Part shown: in pieces, positions 25,460 through 42,700 of the stretch | Position numbering within the stretch: position 1 is the first letter of the stretch | How the letters are laid out: each line of letters begins with the position of its first letter | Source of the DNA: Chondrilla cf. caribensis | Lineage: Eukaryota; Porifera; Demospongiae; Chondrillida; Chondrillidae | Length of the DNA stretch: 64,000 nucleotides | Assembly: GCA_964020155.1 (NCBI GenBank) | Contig: OZ026567.1 | Coordinates: 2,759,430 to 2,823,429 of the forward strand | Direction: 5' to 3' | Made by a program: the position numbers and the translations under genes | Notes under the pieces: model-generated | Told to the model about the DNA's origin: nothing | The model's input: only the letters and a program-made list of their open reading frames with translations | Database searches by the model: none

Positions 25460-26398
25460 AATAATAATGGAACCTCCTTCCTTGTTCAACAGATTCTTCC
25501 TTCTCATCTCCTCGCCACAACATACAAAGAACGCAAGTCTGCTTTCTTGTCCTGGAAAGAAAATCTACCTAAGGACACTTCACCACCATCTCCTGCTAAC
25601 ACCCACCAGCAGAAGGCTTGGGACCAGCCTAGAGTGCAACATAGATTTGATTCTTTGATCTCCAATGCAAGCAATCCACATACTAAGGCTTGCCTACTGG
25701 CCTCCTCGACCAAGGAATCTGGAGCCTGGTTAAATGCTATACCAGCGACATCATTGGGCCTTAGGATGAGTGATGAAACCATTCGAATCGCTGTCGGCCT
25801 AAGACTGGGTAATCCACTTTGCCAACCACATCAATGCCTTCACTGTGGACGTGAGGTAACCGAGTTGGGCACTCATGGCCTGTCTTGCAAGAAGAGTCAA
25901 GGAAGACACTCGAGACACAATGAGCTCAACCAGGTGATACATCGATCATTGTCATCTGCAAAGATTCCCTCACGCCTGGAGCCATATGGTTTGTCATCTT
26001 CCGATAGATCGCGCCCTGATGGTCTCTCCATGACCCCTTGGTCCCAGGGCAAATTCTTGGTCTGGGATGCCACTTGCGTGGATTCTTTCTGCAAGTCAAA
26101 TCTACCAAGGACATGCTTGGAAGTAGGAGCAGCTGCCATACATGCCGAGAAGGAAAAACACAAATCTTATGGCTTCCTTGGAAACTCTTACCAATTCATT
26201 CCAGTAGCTGTCGAAACAAGTGGTACATTCGGCCCAGAAGCAAGGTCCTTTTTCCGTGATTTAGGCACCCGTATCAAACATGCCTCGGGTGATAAAATGG
26301 CTCACAATTTCTTGATTCAAAGAATCTCTGTTGCAATTCAGCGAGGCAACTCCATGGCAATTTTGGGTACAATGATGTTGGACACCCCACCGATTTAA
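25460..26398 (+). mobile_element. LINE C-terminal fragment with intact ~280-codon frame (copy 2)
   Basis: A single open frame carries a CCHC-like knuckle (CLHCGREVTELGTHGLSC), a KSQGRHSRHNELN block, a WDATCVDSFCKS block and a terminal QRISVAIQRGN-LGT motif. This is the conserved region after the reverse transcriptase in an invertebrate retroelement family; the endonuclease type is not assigned. The 5' side is cut at a (TAA)n tract. It ends in an AT-rich tail (26400-26760). It has the longest open frame of the fragments here, so it may be the youngest. Confidence 0.75.
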
Positions 26399-26639
26399 TT
26401 TAATTTAATTGTTTCTATCATTTATTATTATTATTATTGTAATTATTGTTATTATAGCTATTTTATTTAACTGTAAAATACATGTATTATATGTATTTTA
26501 TTTGTTTAATTGTAAATATGTGTATTCTATTCAATTGTAAATATGTATGTAATATTTAATTTAGGTAACAGGTATTTTATTTAATTGTAAATGTGTGTGT
26601 AATAATTATTTCAGTTATATCATTATTTATGTTATTTCA

Positions 26640-26665
26640 CCACCACACATCATCACTTGTATAAT

Positions 26666-26725
<60 letters not shown>

Positions 26726-26740
26726 TACAATAATCATACA
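26640..26740. repeat. (TAA)n tract at the tail-to-tail junction of two LINE copies
   Basis: A run of about 20 AAT/TAA units lies between the 3' ends of the plus-strand LINE fragment and the minus-strand LINE copy. It is probably the fused or extended tail of one or both. Confidence 0.8.
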
Positions 26741-26764
26741 TAAATATAAATGATACATGCATGA

Positions 26765-29470
26765 CTAATCAAGGGGACAGTAATCACTGTCTACTACAGG
26801 GAGAGTCCCTAGCACCAAAGTGGCATTACCAATCTGGATTGCAACGTTCGGAGATCCTCTGCAATAGAAAGCCAAAAGACCTTGGCTATCCAGATGCCTT
26901 TTTGATGCATTTACCCAGCTCCCTCGGTAAATTTCCTGTTTCGGGTCCAGTGGCCCCACTTCTTTCAATTGCCACTGGTTGAAACAAGTACATGCTGTCA
27001 AGATGGGCATACTTTCTGGATTTCTCAATTTCTACATGTGCGGCTGTTCCTCCGGGCTCACTGATGGCTCTCACGTGATTGGATGTGCAGAAGGTGTCAT
27101 TGTTATGCCATCAGGCCGGTTCCCCTCTGACCAATGTAGGCCAGAGGGTTCCAGTCTCGATGGGATGTTTGCAGCTACAAGGGAGTGATGGATAATGCTG
27201 TTGATGACATTGTGGCAAGAAATTCTTCCCTGGCTAAACCTGCAGCTAAGACCATGTCTAGCCAAATGAACCACATCCTTGCCGCAGTGGGCACACACAT
27301 GGGGTTGGCTGATTGGTGCTCCAACTCTCAGACCCATGGCAATACTGACAGCGTCATTAGGCCATCAAAGCCAAGGGAGGAGATTCCTGGGGCATTCAGC
27401 CAAGCACCAGATTCCTTAGAACTAGCAGCTAATAGCCTAGCTCTAGATTCTTGGTCGCCACATGCCGAAAGAATGGCATCGAACAGGCAGTCAACCCTTG
27501 GTTTGTCCCAGGCTTTCTGAAGGCTAGGAGTGGAAGGTACAGGAGTGTCCCGTGGCAGCTCATGTCTCCAGGCAGTCAAGGCAGAAATCCTTTCCGTGTA
27601 TGGTGCGGTGGATAGGTCAGCTGGCAGAAGCTCAAGCATCAGAGAGGAGGCTCCATCAGCGGATGCCAAGAAGGCGGAAGGTGCAAGATGACAAGTGCTC
27701 TGGATGCCAAGACCCCCAGATCCAACTGGGAGGGTTGCTTGAAGCCATGCAGGGTCTCTAGGGTGGAATTCTATATTGGTAACGGTGGAGAAGATGGAGA
27801 GCATTAAGTTATCCCAGGTGGGTGGGAGTGGTGACGAGAATGCTGGAGATGTACGTAGAACATGAAGGAGCATTGGTAAAGCAAGGGAGTGACGCAGAAT
27901 AGTAAGTGCATCATGTGACTTGAAAGTGATCCAGATGTTCCCCAGACAATGTCAACTGCTGTATCTGGAAATCTAAAACTGTAGCCATAGCATTGGCTCC
28001 CAATGGGGATCCAAGTAGTGTTGCATGTTCCAAGGGTACCAACTGCAAACCTGGGCAGGAAGATGGCATACTCGCTGCTGCAGGCTGTCATTAGAAATCA
28101 ACTCTGACTTGTTCACATTCAGGCACAAACCTAGTTCTCGTCCTTGTTCTTCATTACGGTTCAAATCTGCAAAGATATCTTTGAGTTTACCACCATGCAA
28201 TTATTCCATCATCCAGATAGAAAAACCTTTAATTGAGAGTTCAGGCTTAGCACAAGGTCATGGATAGTTAGGCAAAACAACAAATAACCATAGGATCTCC
28301 CTGTTGGATGCCCTTGGATGAGGCAATCTGAACATCATCCCACCAGAGGATTGAATACTATTAGGTGGAATAGGCAGAGTGGGTGATCATGAAGGGCAAC
28401 ATGCAGATCAGGAATGAACTTACTAACAGCAAGAAGGACTTTATCTCTTCTGATACTGTTAAAAGCATTCTCGAAATCCACTTTAAGGATGGCTTCATCT
28501 GATTACAGATGGCTGAGATAGACTCTACCAGCATGGACTGCTGCTTCTGCTCCTCCTGAGATACCGAAGCCCAGTTAGTGTGGGGATAACAGTGTGGGAT
28601 AGAGTTGAGAGCATGGAGACATGCGCATTTGGGAGCTAGTATTCTGATTGTGCATCCCACAGCTATTGGATGAATACCGCCACTCTTTTTCTCGAGGGCG
28701 GTGAGTGAAGCACCAAAAAGGGAGGGTGAATTGCTTCTGGGGTCCTGCCTTCCATAAACAGTGTGAACAATGCTGTCGACACCTTTAGAAGGAGCACACC
28801 ATCATCTCCAGCTAAAGGGCCTGTAAGGTCCTTCACATGTTGTGGCAGGAGACCATCTGGACCCCCACCTGAGCCATTAGGGAAAAGGAGATTGGTTTCC
28901 TGATAAGATCTGCATCTATGGGAAATGGCAGAGGATCATTGATCGACAGGTCAGGTATGGAGGAGTCGGGGTGTTGCAGTGGATGTTTCTGTCTCAACAC
29001 TTCAAGAGCGGAGTCTGGATGATCTGCAAACACGTCCTCACTGCAAGCTAATCTCACGGCTCCTCAGTAGTCTCTTCCTTCCAGTTTACTGGACACCTTT
29101 ACAGAGGGGGTATCAATGGGATTTCATGTTTTTTCCAGCCTAGGACCACAACCCACATTATAACCATAAGGCTGCTTCGGGAAGTCAGATTCCTGTGATA
29201 CCTGTTAATTTGTTGATTAGGGATGCTAAGTTCCATCTTTTGCCTCCTCTTTGGGGCTGAATATGATCTCTTAGGAAACTGAAAATGTCTTGACCAGGAG
29301 GGGATATCGTTGTGAGAAATCACCTGCTCGACTATAGTAGCCAATTTTCTGACTGTAGATATGAGCGAGAGCTGTGGAATTCTTCTCAGAATTTTCCTAC
29401 GATGGCTCATGCACTTGGTGAGATGATCGAGTTCAGTAAAACTTTGCATGTTATTACGTGATATTATCAT
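26765..29470 (-). mobile_element. Degenerate LINE-like retroelement with reverse transcriptase (copy 3)
   Basis: Read on the minus strand from 29470 downwards, one element can be followed through several frameshifts. It has an N-terminal region (about 29470-29100) and an RLACSEDVFADH segment (about 29057). The reverse transcriptase follows with KVDFENAFNSIRRDKV (about 28490) and GIQQGDPM (about 28300). After that comes the C-terminal domain with CAHCGKDVVHLARHGLSC (about 27290) and the final IQIGNATLVLGT. It is the same family as the plus-strand fragments. Multiple frame breaks show that it is inactive. Confidence 0.75.
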
Positions 29471-29609
29471 GTGAGATTATGATATGAGTATTGCATTATA
29501 TCTTCATTCATATTAATTAATAATACTACAATTATAATATCATTATATTATGTATTATAATGTGAAATAAAATATATTGGTCGGAGTGATAACATGCATA
29601 AAAAATCTG

Positions 29610-30005
29610 AACAGTTTTGAACTTCCAGCAAACATTGAACAAATTCCCTCACACATCCCTTAAAACCTCCACATTCATCATCTCCAAAGTAATACCATCT
29701 CCATCTGGTGACTTCCTTTTCTTAGCCTTACTCAATGCCCACATCACCTCATCTCCAGTAAATTCCTCCTCCAATCCTAGGCTGATATTACACTGTTCAC
29801 CCTGAGTTACTTCACTACATACACTAGCTTCCGAACAACCACCCAACGATTCTCTTGTAATACCTCCTTAAAGTGTTCACTCCAGACTTTTACAGCCTCT
29901 TCACCAGATTGTACTACACCATTGCTGTCACAAACTTTACCAAGACACTCAGCTGACCTATCCACATTAGCAAGGCCCAGATTTGTATATATATACATAT
30001 ATATA
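29610..30005 (-). mobile_element. Fragment of a second LINE family (RT N-terminal region)
   Basis: Minus-strand frames encode a VWSEHFKEVLQ motif followed after a break by EEEFTGDEVMWALSKAKKRKSPDGDGIT. This is the linker and start of the reverse transcriptase domain in a different non-LTR family. The fragment is short and frame-broken. Confidence 0.6.
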
Positions 30006-31047
30006 TATAAATCACAGTGTTTTAAATGGGACATCATTCATTTATATGCGCACAGGATTCTTGGTTACCAAATGAATTGCAAGTATGTGTATGGGGGGGG
30101 CAGCCCATGGGTTTTCAGTTTCCATTTTTGAGTCACGAGTTTTCAAGAGATTTATGAATCATAATATAACAGTCAAACCTCTGCACAACATCACTTTTCA
30201 CAAGTCTCTCAATAACAACATGTATCATTGGCACAGATGTATCCACATACAGTATTGTGGAAGCCTAGTCTACATTTGGCCAAATGGTCTATTATAATCC
30301 AATGGAATGAAAAAATATAATATTGCATTGGTTACAAGAGCACACTGGTTATATATAATGACAGGTGATACTGTGAAGAGGTGATAGTGTACACTCAGTC
30401 TTCTATATTCTATTGTTAGGGTAAAGTGCATAGCTTAGAATAGCAGAGCTTTGATAAATAGCCTTGAACATTCATAGCGACGAGCTATTGATACACCTAA
30501 TGTTATCATTGTGCTCATAAATAGGCAATTTGATATCCAAAGACACCAGTACATAGCTCAATAGTAGCTACAGCAAAGCCTCGATGCTCCAGCATGTTAA
30601 AAAGCAGAGGTTGACAAAGTTACATATTGCACTGTTTGTAATGATGATAGTGTCTTTGAATCTGGCAAGATTCCAGAGGTGTTCAGTGTTGGATGTTCCC
30701 CTGTGTGTCTAAAGAAGCACATGTACATTCGAAGCTACCCACTTCTGCCCAACATTCATCTGACTCTATATTACTACAATGCAATGCAGTTATCAATTGC
30801 AATTTTTTCAGATTTTTTTCAGACAAATATGAGCAGGAAGGACCTTAACATCCAAACAACCTTGCATAATGGGTACCAAAAAATAGCTTATGGGTATCTT
30901 TCCCCGGGAAAATGGAATGTCCTTGGTACCAGGGACTATTTACATAGGTTTTTGAAGCCCACAAGCACACATTACTTGGAGTAGTGATGAGTCGTGCACA
31001 ATCCACATGGGAAACTAATATCCATTATCTGTAAACAAGAGACCTAC

Positions 31048-31199
31048 ACTCGGTGTCATCCGTGGCTGGCTCATATTCTTTGTCTTCGCTGTCTTCGTCT
31101 GAATCATCCACATCATATTTTACTCACTGACAGTATGTCAACAACTGTACTGTTAGATGCAGTTAGCTTTATCCTCCACCCACTTTATGAACTAGACAT
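31048..31199 (-). pseudogene. Dead copy of PHF14 exon 1
   Basis: It aligns with 17145-17289 on the minus strand. The start codon survives, but the fifth codon is TAA (ATGTCTAGTTCATAA), and an insertion disrupts the KYDVDD segment. No other PHF14 exon lies nearby. It was carried along in the segmental duplication. Confidence 0.85.
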
Positions 31200-31351
31200 G
31201 ATCCAAACTGTTGACCAGAAGCAGACATGAGCAACAATAATTAATACGTCGTTTTAAAAAAATAACAATATTGTATGAACATGTATTAAAGCAAGAAGCC
31301 GCCAGGCGATAAACAAAATGGCGACCAATATTGATTAATTTTATTGATTTT

Positions 31352-31517
31352 CAGTGGAACCCTTCTGTTACAAACCTCTGAATTGCGGAAATCTCCATAA
31401 TAAGGACACTATTACGTGTACCAGTATAGTACTGTGGTGTATGTTCTGAATCGAGGACACCTCTGTATCAAGGACATAAAAATGTCCCAAAGTGTCCATA
31501 ATAGATCCATTCCACTG
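31352..31517. mobile_element. Duplicated copy of the promoter MITE
   Basis: Counterpart of 17435-17600, starting CAGTGGAACCC and ending ATTCCACTG. It is present through the segmental duplication rather than by new insertion. Confidence 0.7.
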
Positions 31518-31814
31518 TAGAACATTTATGCATTGTAATGAATAAGGTAAGAGATAACATACACTTGTAAGTTTGCTGGTTGTATCAGATTATCAAACTA
31601 CATACTATATAGAGTATAATATGATGATTGTTCACACTGTAGTATAATGGCCACAGTGGTAGTGAAATGTTACATCCATTAAGTGTGCCGTGTTTTAGAG
31701 CCAAACCAGTCTGGAAACTGGGAATTGTACATAAGTTGTAGGAGTACAGTAGAAAAATGAACGCTGTCAATAATACAAGTTGCAGTGTGTCCTCGATATG
31801 TACTTATGTGCAAC

Positions 31815-32222
31815 AACTGGCTATCAGGTAGGTCGACCAGTTTAACTCTATTTACCACCTGTGTGAGATCCTATTTTAATACTGCATACATGTACATTAT
31901 ACTATTGCAAGTGGTTTACTTTAAATAAATTAATTTTCCACATTGTTATTGTCATTGTTGTATCATGTCATGTTATCATTATTGTACATTGTGATATTTC
32001 TTGTTGACAATGTCTGTTTGTTTTGTTATTACATTCTTCTGTATGTTATGTCTACTACGTATGTTATGTTACAATCATTATGTTTAACTTATCTTAAGTT
32101 GTAAATTCACCTATCTTTTGCATCAGTGTCATTTTTATAACTTCATTCTATTTCAACTGGGAGCCTTAATAGTAGCCCACTGGGCCAGTGGCCTCTCCAG
32201 TATAATGATACCATACCATACC
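31815..32222 (+). mobile_element. LINE or SINE 3' tail inserted upstream of subtilase 2
   Basis: It is absent from the matching position in copy 1 (about 17890). It contains CCTTAATAGTAGCCCA and CCAGTATAAT, shared with 5395-5500, and ends in a (CCATA)n tract, a typical target-primed tail. It is younger than the duplication. Confidence 0.65.
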
Positions 32223-32682
32223 ATACCGTAGGGACAAATGGCACTACGACAAAAATTGGTAGCTAAAAACCAAAATTTGGTTCTATCCCGAATAATCACC
32301 CTTACTATGATCATTTATAGAAGGTTTTAAAAGTACTTTGGTAGATTTCCCCAAATACAGCGCTCATTAATCGCACAATTTCCAACCAGCAAGCTTACAA
32401 TAGCATGGCTTATCACTTATCCTTATTCTTATTCAGTGTCCTCCGGCGCTCTCACTTCTTCTAAAGAGGGTTTATGCGCTTTAGGAGTATGTCAAGTACT
32501 TTCGATGACTCCGTCTTCTGTACATTTAACAATTCAACTTCAAGGGGGGTTGAGTTCGTCATAGTTCGTTGCCATTTTGTTTGTGCCGAAGAGATTTAAT
32601 AACAACAGGCACGAATTCGCACGTATTCTTCTAGTAGTCACGAGATCGCTGGGAGGATTGCTGCTCGTAACAAGAGGACATC

Positions 32683-37970
<5,288 letters not shown>

Positions 37971-38110
37971 TCCTGCTGGAAACATTGCAAGGAGTTACTA
38001 AAGGTTAATTTAACACGATAGCTATGTATGTAGCTGAGAGTTGTTACTATTGTTACAGTAGCTTGATTATTATTAGGATATTATAATAATATGTATACAT
38101 AGGATTTTAT

Positions 38111-39719
38111 GTTTTGTAATTATGGTCCATTCAATAAAGTATGTACAATATTAAATTTGACTGTAACAGTTACAAATTATCTTACAATCACATTCACTCA
38201 ATACTGCCCCTGAGTATCACTCAATATGGATTTATTTCCACGTGTGATGATGCATTTCAAGTTTCATTCCGGCCATACAACAAGTCGGCATGTACAGCTA
38301 TGTATATATATGTTATATAATATTGATTTGTAATTTATAATGGTGGTGGTATATACATGTATTACGATATTTTATTTATATTAGTGATCAAGCATCATGG
38401 TATGTTTCATTTACAGCTAGACAAATCAAGGGGATTACAAAGGAACACTCTACCTAGTTAAATGAATGAATAACGAATACTTATGCATGTGGACAAAGAA
38501 TAGGTCTGACTGTAAGAAATTAATAACATTTAAATATTTATAGCTGATTGAGAGACATGGGGCAAAACATTGATTTTTGGTAAGCATTGAACTAAAATTG
38601 CATTAGATAATATTATACATTTTTATAGTACATTCACAGAAATAGATGTAATCTATTTGAAGTAATCCCAATGAATTGTCATAATATTATGCTATAAAAT
38701 AGATAAAATAAATAGTGCTGCATTTTTGCCATTGCTTGGCAGTTGTAACCCACTTTTATATTACGTTGCATACCAGGATGTTGATCATGTGATCCACCAT
38801 TGCCCCACCCCTCATCATTGACACTAATCAGCTCCACCCCCCAGCCCAGCCAATAATCACTGGAGGTGCACTCTCCTTGAAGTTGAATTGGTATGTACTG
38901 AGAGTTGTGTCTCATGACTATCTATATTGCAATAGTACTAGTCTAAGGATGTTACCGCGCATTTATTAGCCCGGTGCATGGATCCAGTTAAAAAAATAAT
39001 GACCATTACATGACCATCACATCATATGGACAGAGAGTCGGGACAGATCACAAATGGGTTGGGCTACATACTGGGCTGAACCCAGTTTGTGGGGGTGGAT
39101 TGCTCAGGTCAGCCTACTTGTGTATGGTGGTATAAGAGAAAGTGAAGGAATTTATTTGGTTTGGTTCTTATCTTGTATTCTGCAGAACAGTCATCTTTGT
39201 TCACAATGTGTTCACTTGAGCAATTCCAAAGGAATTACTAAGTTAAACATGAGTGATAAGAAGTCTTTGTTCTACATGTATATACTGTATAATAAACATA
39301 GGAGGAGGGAGAAATATAAAATGTTCATGAAAGAACAAGACAGCACAATTGAATTAAGGATTGCTCTAGTACTACAGTAAACATTAGGGGACCCACTGGT
39401 ATGGTGGTATTCCGTTGCCTGAATAGCAGTATGTTATATGCATTGGAATGCAATATTATTATGATTGGTATGGGCCAATGAACTCTATCTCCAGTGTGAA
39501 CAGCTGACCGGAAGCTGGTTCAGTACTAATGCTAACTACTTGTGGTTTTCCTACCTAGAGTAGCCCAGTATACATGTGGTTTTAATGCTATTCAATTTGA
39601 TATAAAGTGTTTCCTAACTGGATTTAATAGCACACATGCAAAGACGCACACATTCTATCATAATAATTTGTCATTGAGTCAATTGGACAGTTGGCTGCAC
39701 CTATCAGCAAAATACCATC
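38111..39719. other. Region upstream of subtilase 3, no gene seen
   Basis: This AT-rich stretch has no supported coding sequence. A CCCC-rich patch (38800-38850) follows the palindromic GTTGATCATGTGATC at 38780-38794. That motif recurs before the fourth paralogue. Similarity to the paralogue 1/2 promoters is not evident until the start codon. Confidence 0.5.
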
Positions 39720-42700
39720 ATGAAGGCTCCATGTCTTGCTCTCGCTCTTCTCCTCTGCGTGACAGGTGGACAGTTTGGTATGTTGGTTCAATCATGGTTC
39801 AATCACCTGGTCGTGTGGCCACTCTTGACCTTCTTACTGCTGTATAGTTACGAGTTATCTTCTATGTTGATATTGTTAACCTGGAGCCTATGAACACTAT
39901 ATCACGTAGATGGACACAATAATAGCAGGATGGATATGGGCTATAGCTCAGATTTTGAATGTATCATTAATGCTGGGTAATTTCAGACAATCTGAGTTTA
40001 ATTCATTCCTGTAATATGTATTTCTCGGGAATAATTCCTGCTTATCCTCGATATCTGCTGTAGCTCAGACATAGTAGGGTATACCCACAGATCCTCCATA
40101 GTTCCATATTGTGTCCTACTAATAGTATAGGTGTGCTACTCTATACATGTTGAAAGATACAGCAAAACTTCTCAATTTGTCTGAATTGTGATGTCAGGAA
40201 GTAGACACCTTTAGGCTATACCTGCATTATCCATAACAGGCATTTGTGCAGATACAAGTATCGGAAATTCCTACTATATATAGACTGATTATTATGGCAT
40301 GAATGGATGATCTAACAGTCACATCCACTGGCGGAAAACCACTCATGTACGCTCTTTACAGATAGGAATATATTATTATGCCCTTTTTGTGTATTGATCT
40401 TGACAACCAGCCATGGAGCTGCAATTCTGAAAGAGGATTACTATTCATAAAAGTCATCTACATTGACACAAATATCGGAATTTCCTAGTTTCAGTTCATA
40501 GTAATAGCATGTATGGATGATCTCGTACCTCGTCTTCATGCTCCCGTCTGGTAGACAATTGAATCCATTGTACAGATAACAATGTACAGAGGGAAATTCT
40601 TACTGGTGTTGAATTTTGTTTGCTTTTCAGTTGGACTCCATATTTAGAAAATTAGAAAAATGTACTAGTCCAGCAATCTAGAATTAATGTCCCTAACAGT
40701 ATTCCAGGGTAGAGAAGAAAATTATGATACAATGTATTGCTTCCAAAGTTATGAATTAATTCCGCAAAATGGATGTTTTTGAGCAAAGTTTCAAATTCAT
40801 CTGTACAAAAATTTCCCACCTTTGTATTCTATACCGAAATATTTTTATTCAGCACCACTGCTTCACAGGGATGCCAAGGAAGTCATTCCCGGAGAGTACA
40901 TTGTACAGCTGAGTGAATATGCTGATCGTAAGTGTTCACCTGTACCTAACTACACAGCGCTAGCATGTCTGTTTTATAGCTGATCTGTATACTATGTAGT
41001 ACTGTGGGATTCAACCACCACATAGATATAATTATTATGAAAGTGCATTTTCCATCCAAATTGTGGTGTTGTCTGTATTTTCCGATACTATGTGCACTAT
41101 GGACAAACTCAACTCATAATTGTATTCAAAAGTTATGGTGGTCACATTTCTAACGTTTTCAGTATAAGTAAATACTATAAGTAAATATGATGTAAATAAT
41201 GTGTTAAATATTATAACAAAGTAAACAATGCCATAATAGTGAATGTATATATGAAAATGTGGTTTTTGGAATCACTATTAGTGGAGTGTGCGTGTGATTT
41301 AAAATTAATTACCTTTTATCGACACAGGAGTGAACTTTTATGTGCTAAATGTAGTGATAATGTTATTATACATAATGAGGTTCTTTTGGACTGTATTGTC
41401 TGTACGTGGGGTATTGCGTCTGTGTGATTTAAACTGGCTCTTGTTAATACTACAGTGGACAAACATCTTAAAACTGTTGAATATCTCCGTTTCACCATTG
41501 ACAATGGAACTCAAGTCATGCACACGTACTCTATTGGGAAAGCGTTCATAGGATACAGCATCAAGTGTGGTGACAAGTGAGGATCAGAACTATGGGACTC
41601 TGAACCTGGTTTATGTACTGTATGACCGTTGGTATATTTCCTCTTAGAATGCTGGCTGCTATTCTTGCTATGGAAGGCGTGGCTCATGTAGAGCCCAACC
41701 AGGTGTGTGTGGAGTTAATAGCTGTAAAGTTAGCTACAGGTTCCAGCTTTGTGGGTTTGATCGTTTGAGAGCAATTTAAAATACTGACACATCAGTTCAG
41801 CTCTCTTAAGTTATTGAATTAATTTTAAATTGACAATATCTGCATTTCTTGTTGTTCACTTTTTTTCTCTACATGTTCTAATTGTTAAGGTTTACAGAGC
41901 CAATCAAGGAGATTGTACTCTTCAAACTGAAGCTACTTGGGTGAGTGGTCGATGTCTGCTTTTGGTTTCATAACGGTTCATAAGCTGCTTTACTGAGAGT
42001 GAGACACTCTACCTGGTCTCAGTTTGAAATATCGTCAAGTGTTAATTTGCTACTCCATACAGGGTATTGTGCGTACTACCTATCGAAATCGTCCCACTGT
42101 TGAGGACTACAGTTATTCATCAGACTCTGGAGAAGGAGTAGATGTGTACATAGTGGATACGTGAGTGTATAGGACAATATTGAATTATGTAGTGTACACT
42201 AGTAATGAATGGTATGCTCTCTCTGTCATCTTGTACAGTGGAATAGAGATTACTCATCCTGACTTTGGAGGACGAGCAATATGGGTATGTTGATTGATGG
42301 AGTGCATGTGCATACACTGATCAAGGCATAGGACACTTTGCTATTATTCTTGATGTACGTACATTTGATGTGTGTAACTGGATATGAATATCAAAAGAAA
42401 ATTGATACTACCCTTAAGCTTTGTGATATTTTGTTTGATTGATTTTATGTGTTTGTAGGGAGCAGATTTTGTGGACCGTCCATCCCCACGTACTGACTTG
42501 AACGGTCACGGGACTCACGTAGCTGGTACTGTGATGTCCAATACTTTCGGATTGGCCAGAAAGGCCACTGCTATTGCTGTTCGTGTTCTTGATGAGAACG
42601 GTTCTAGTACAACTGCCATAGTAATTAGAGGTATTGTCTATGTAGCACAGCAACACAGCATTGGGAAGAAGTCAATCATGAAGTGAGCATTACAATATGT

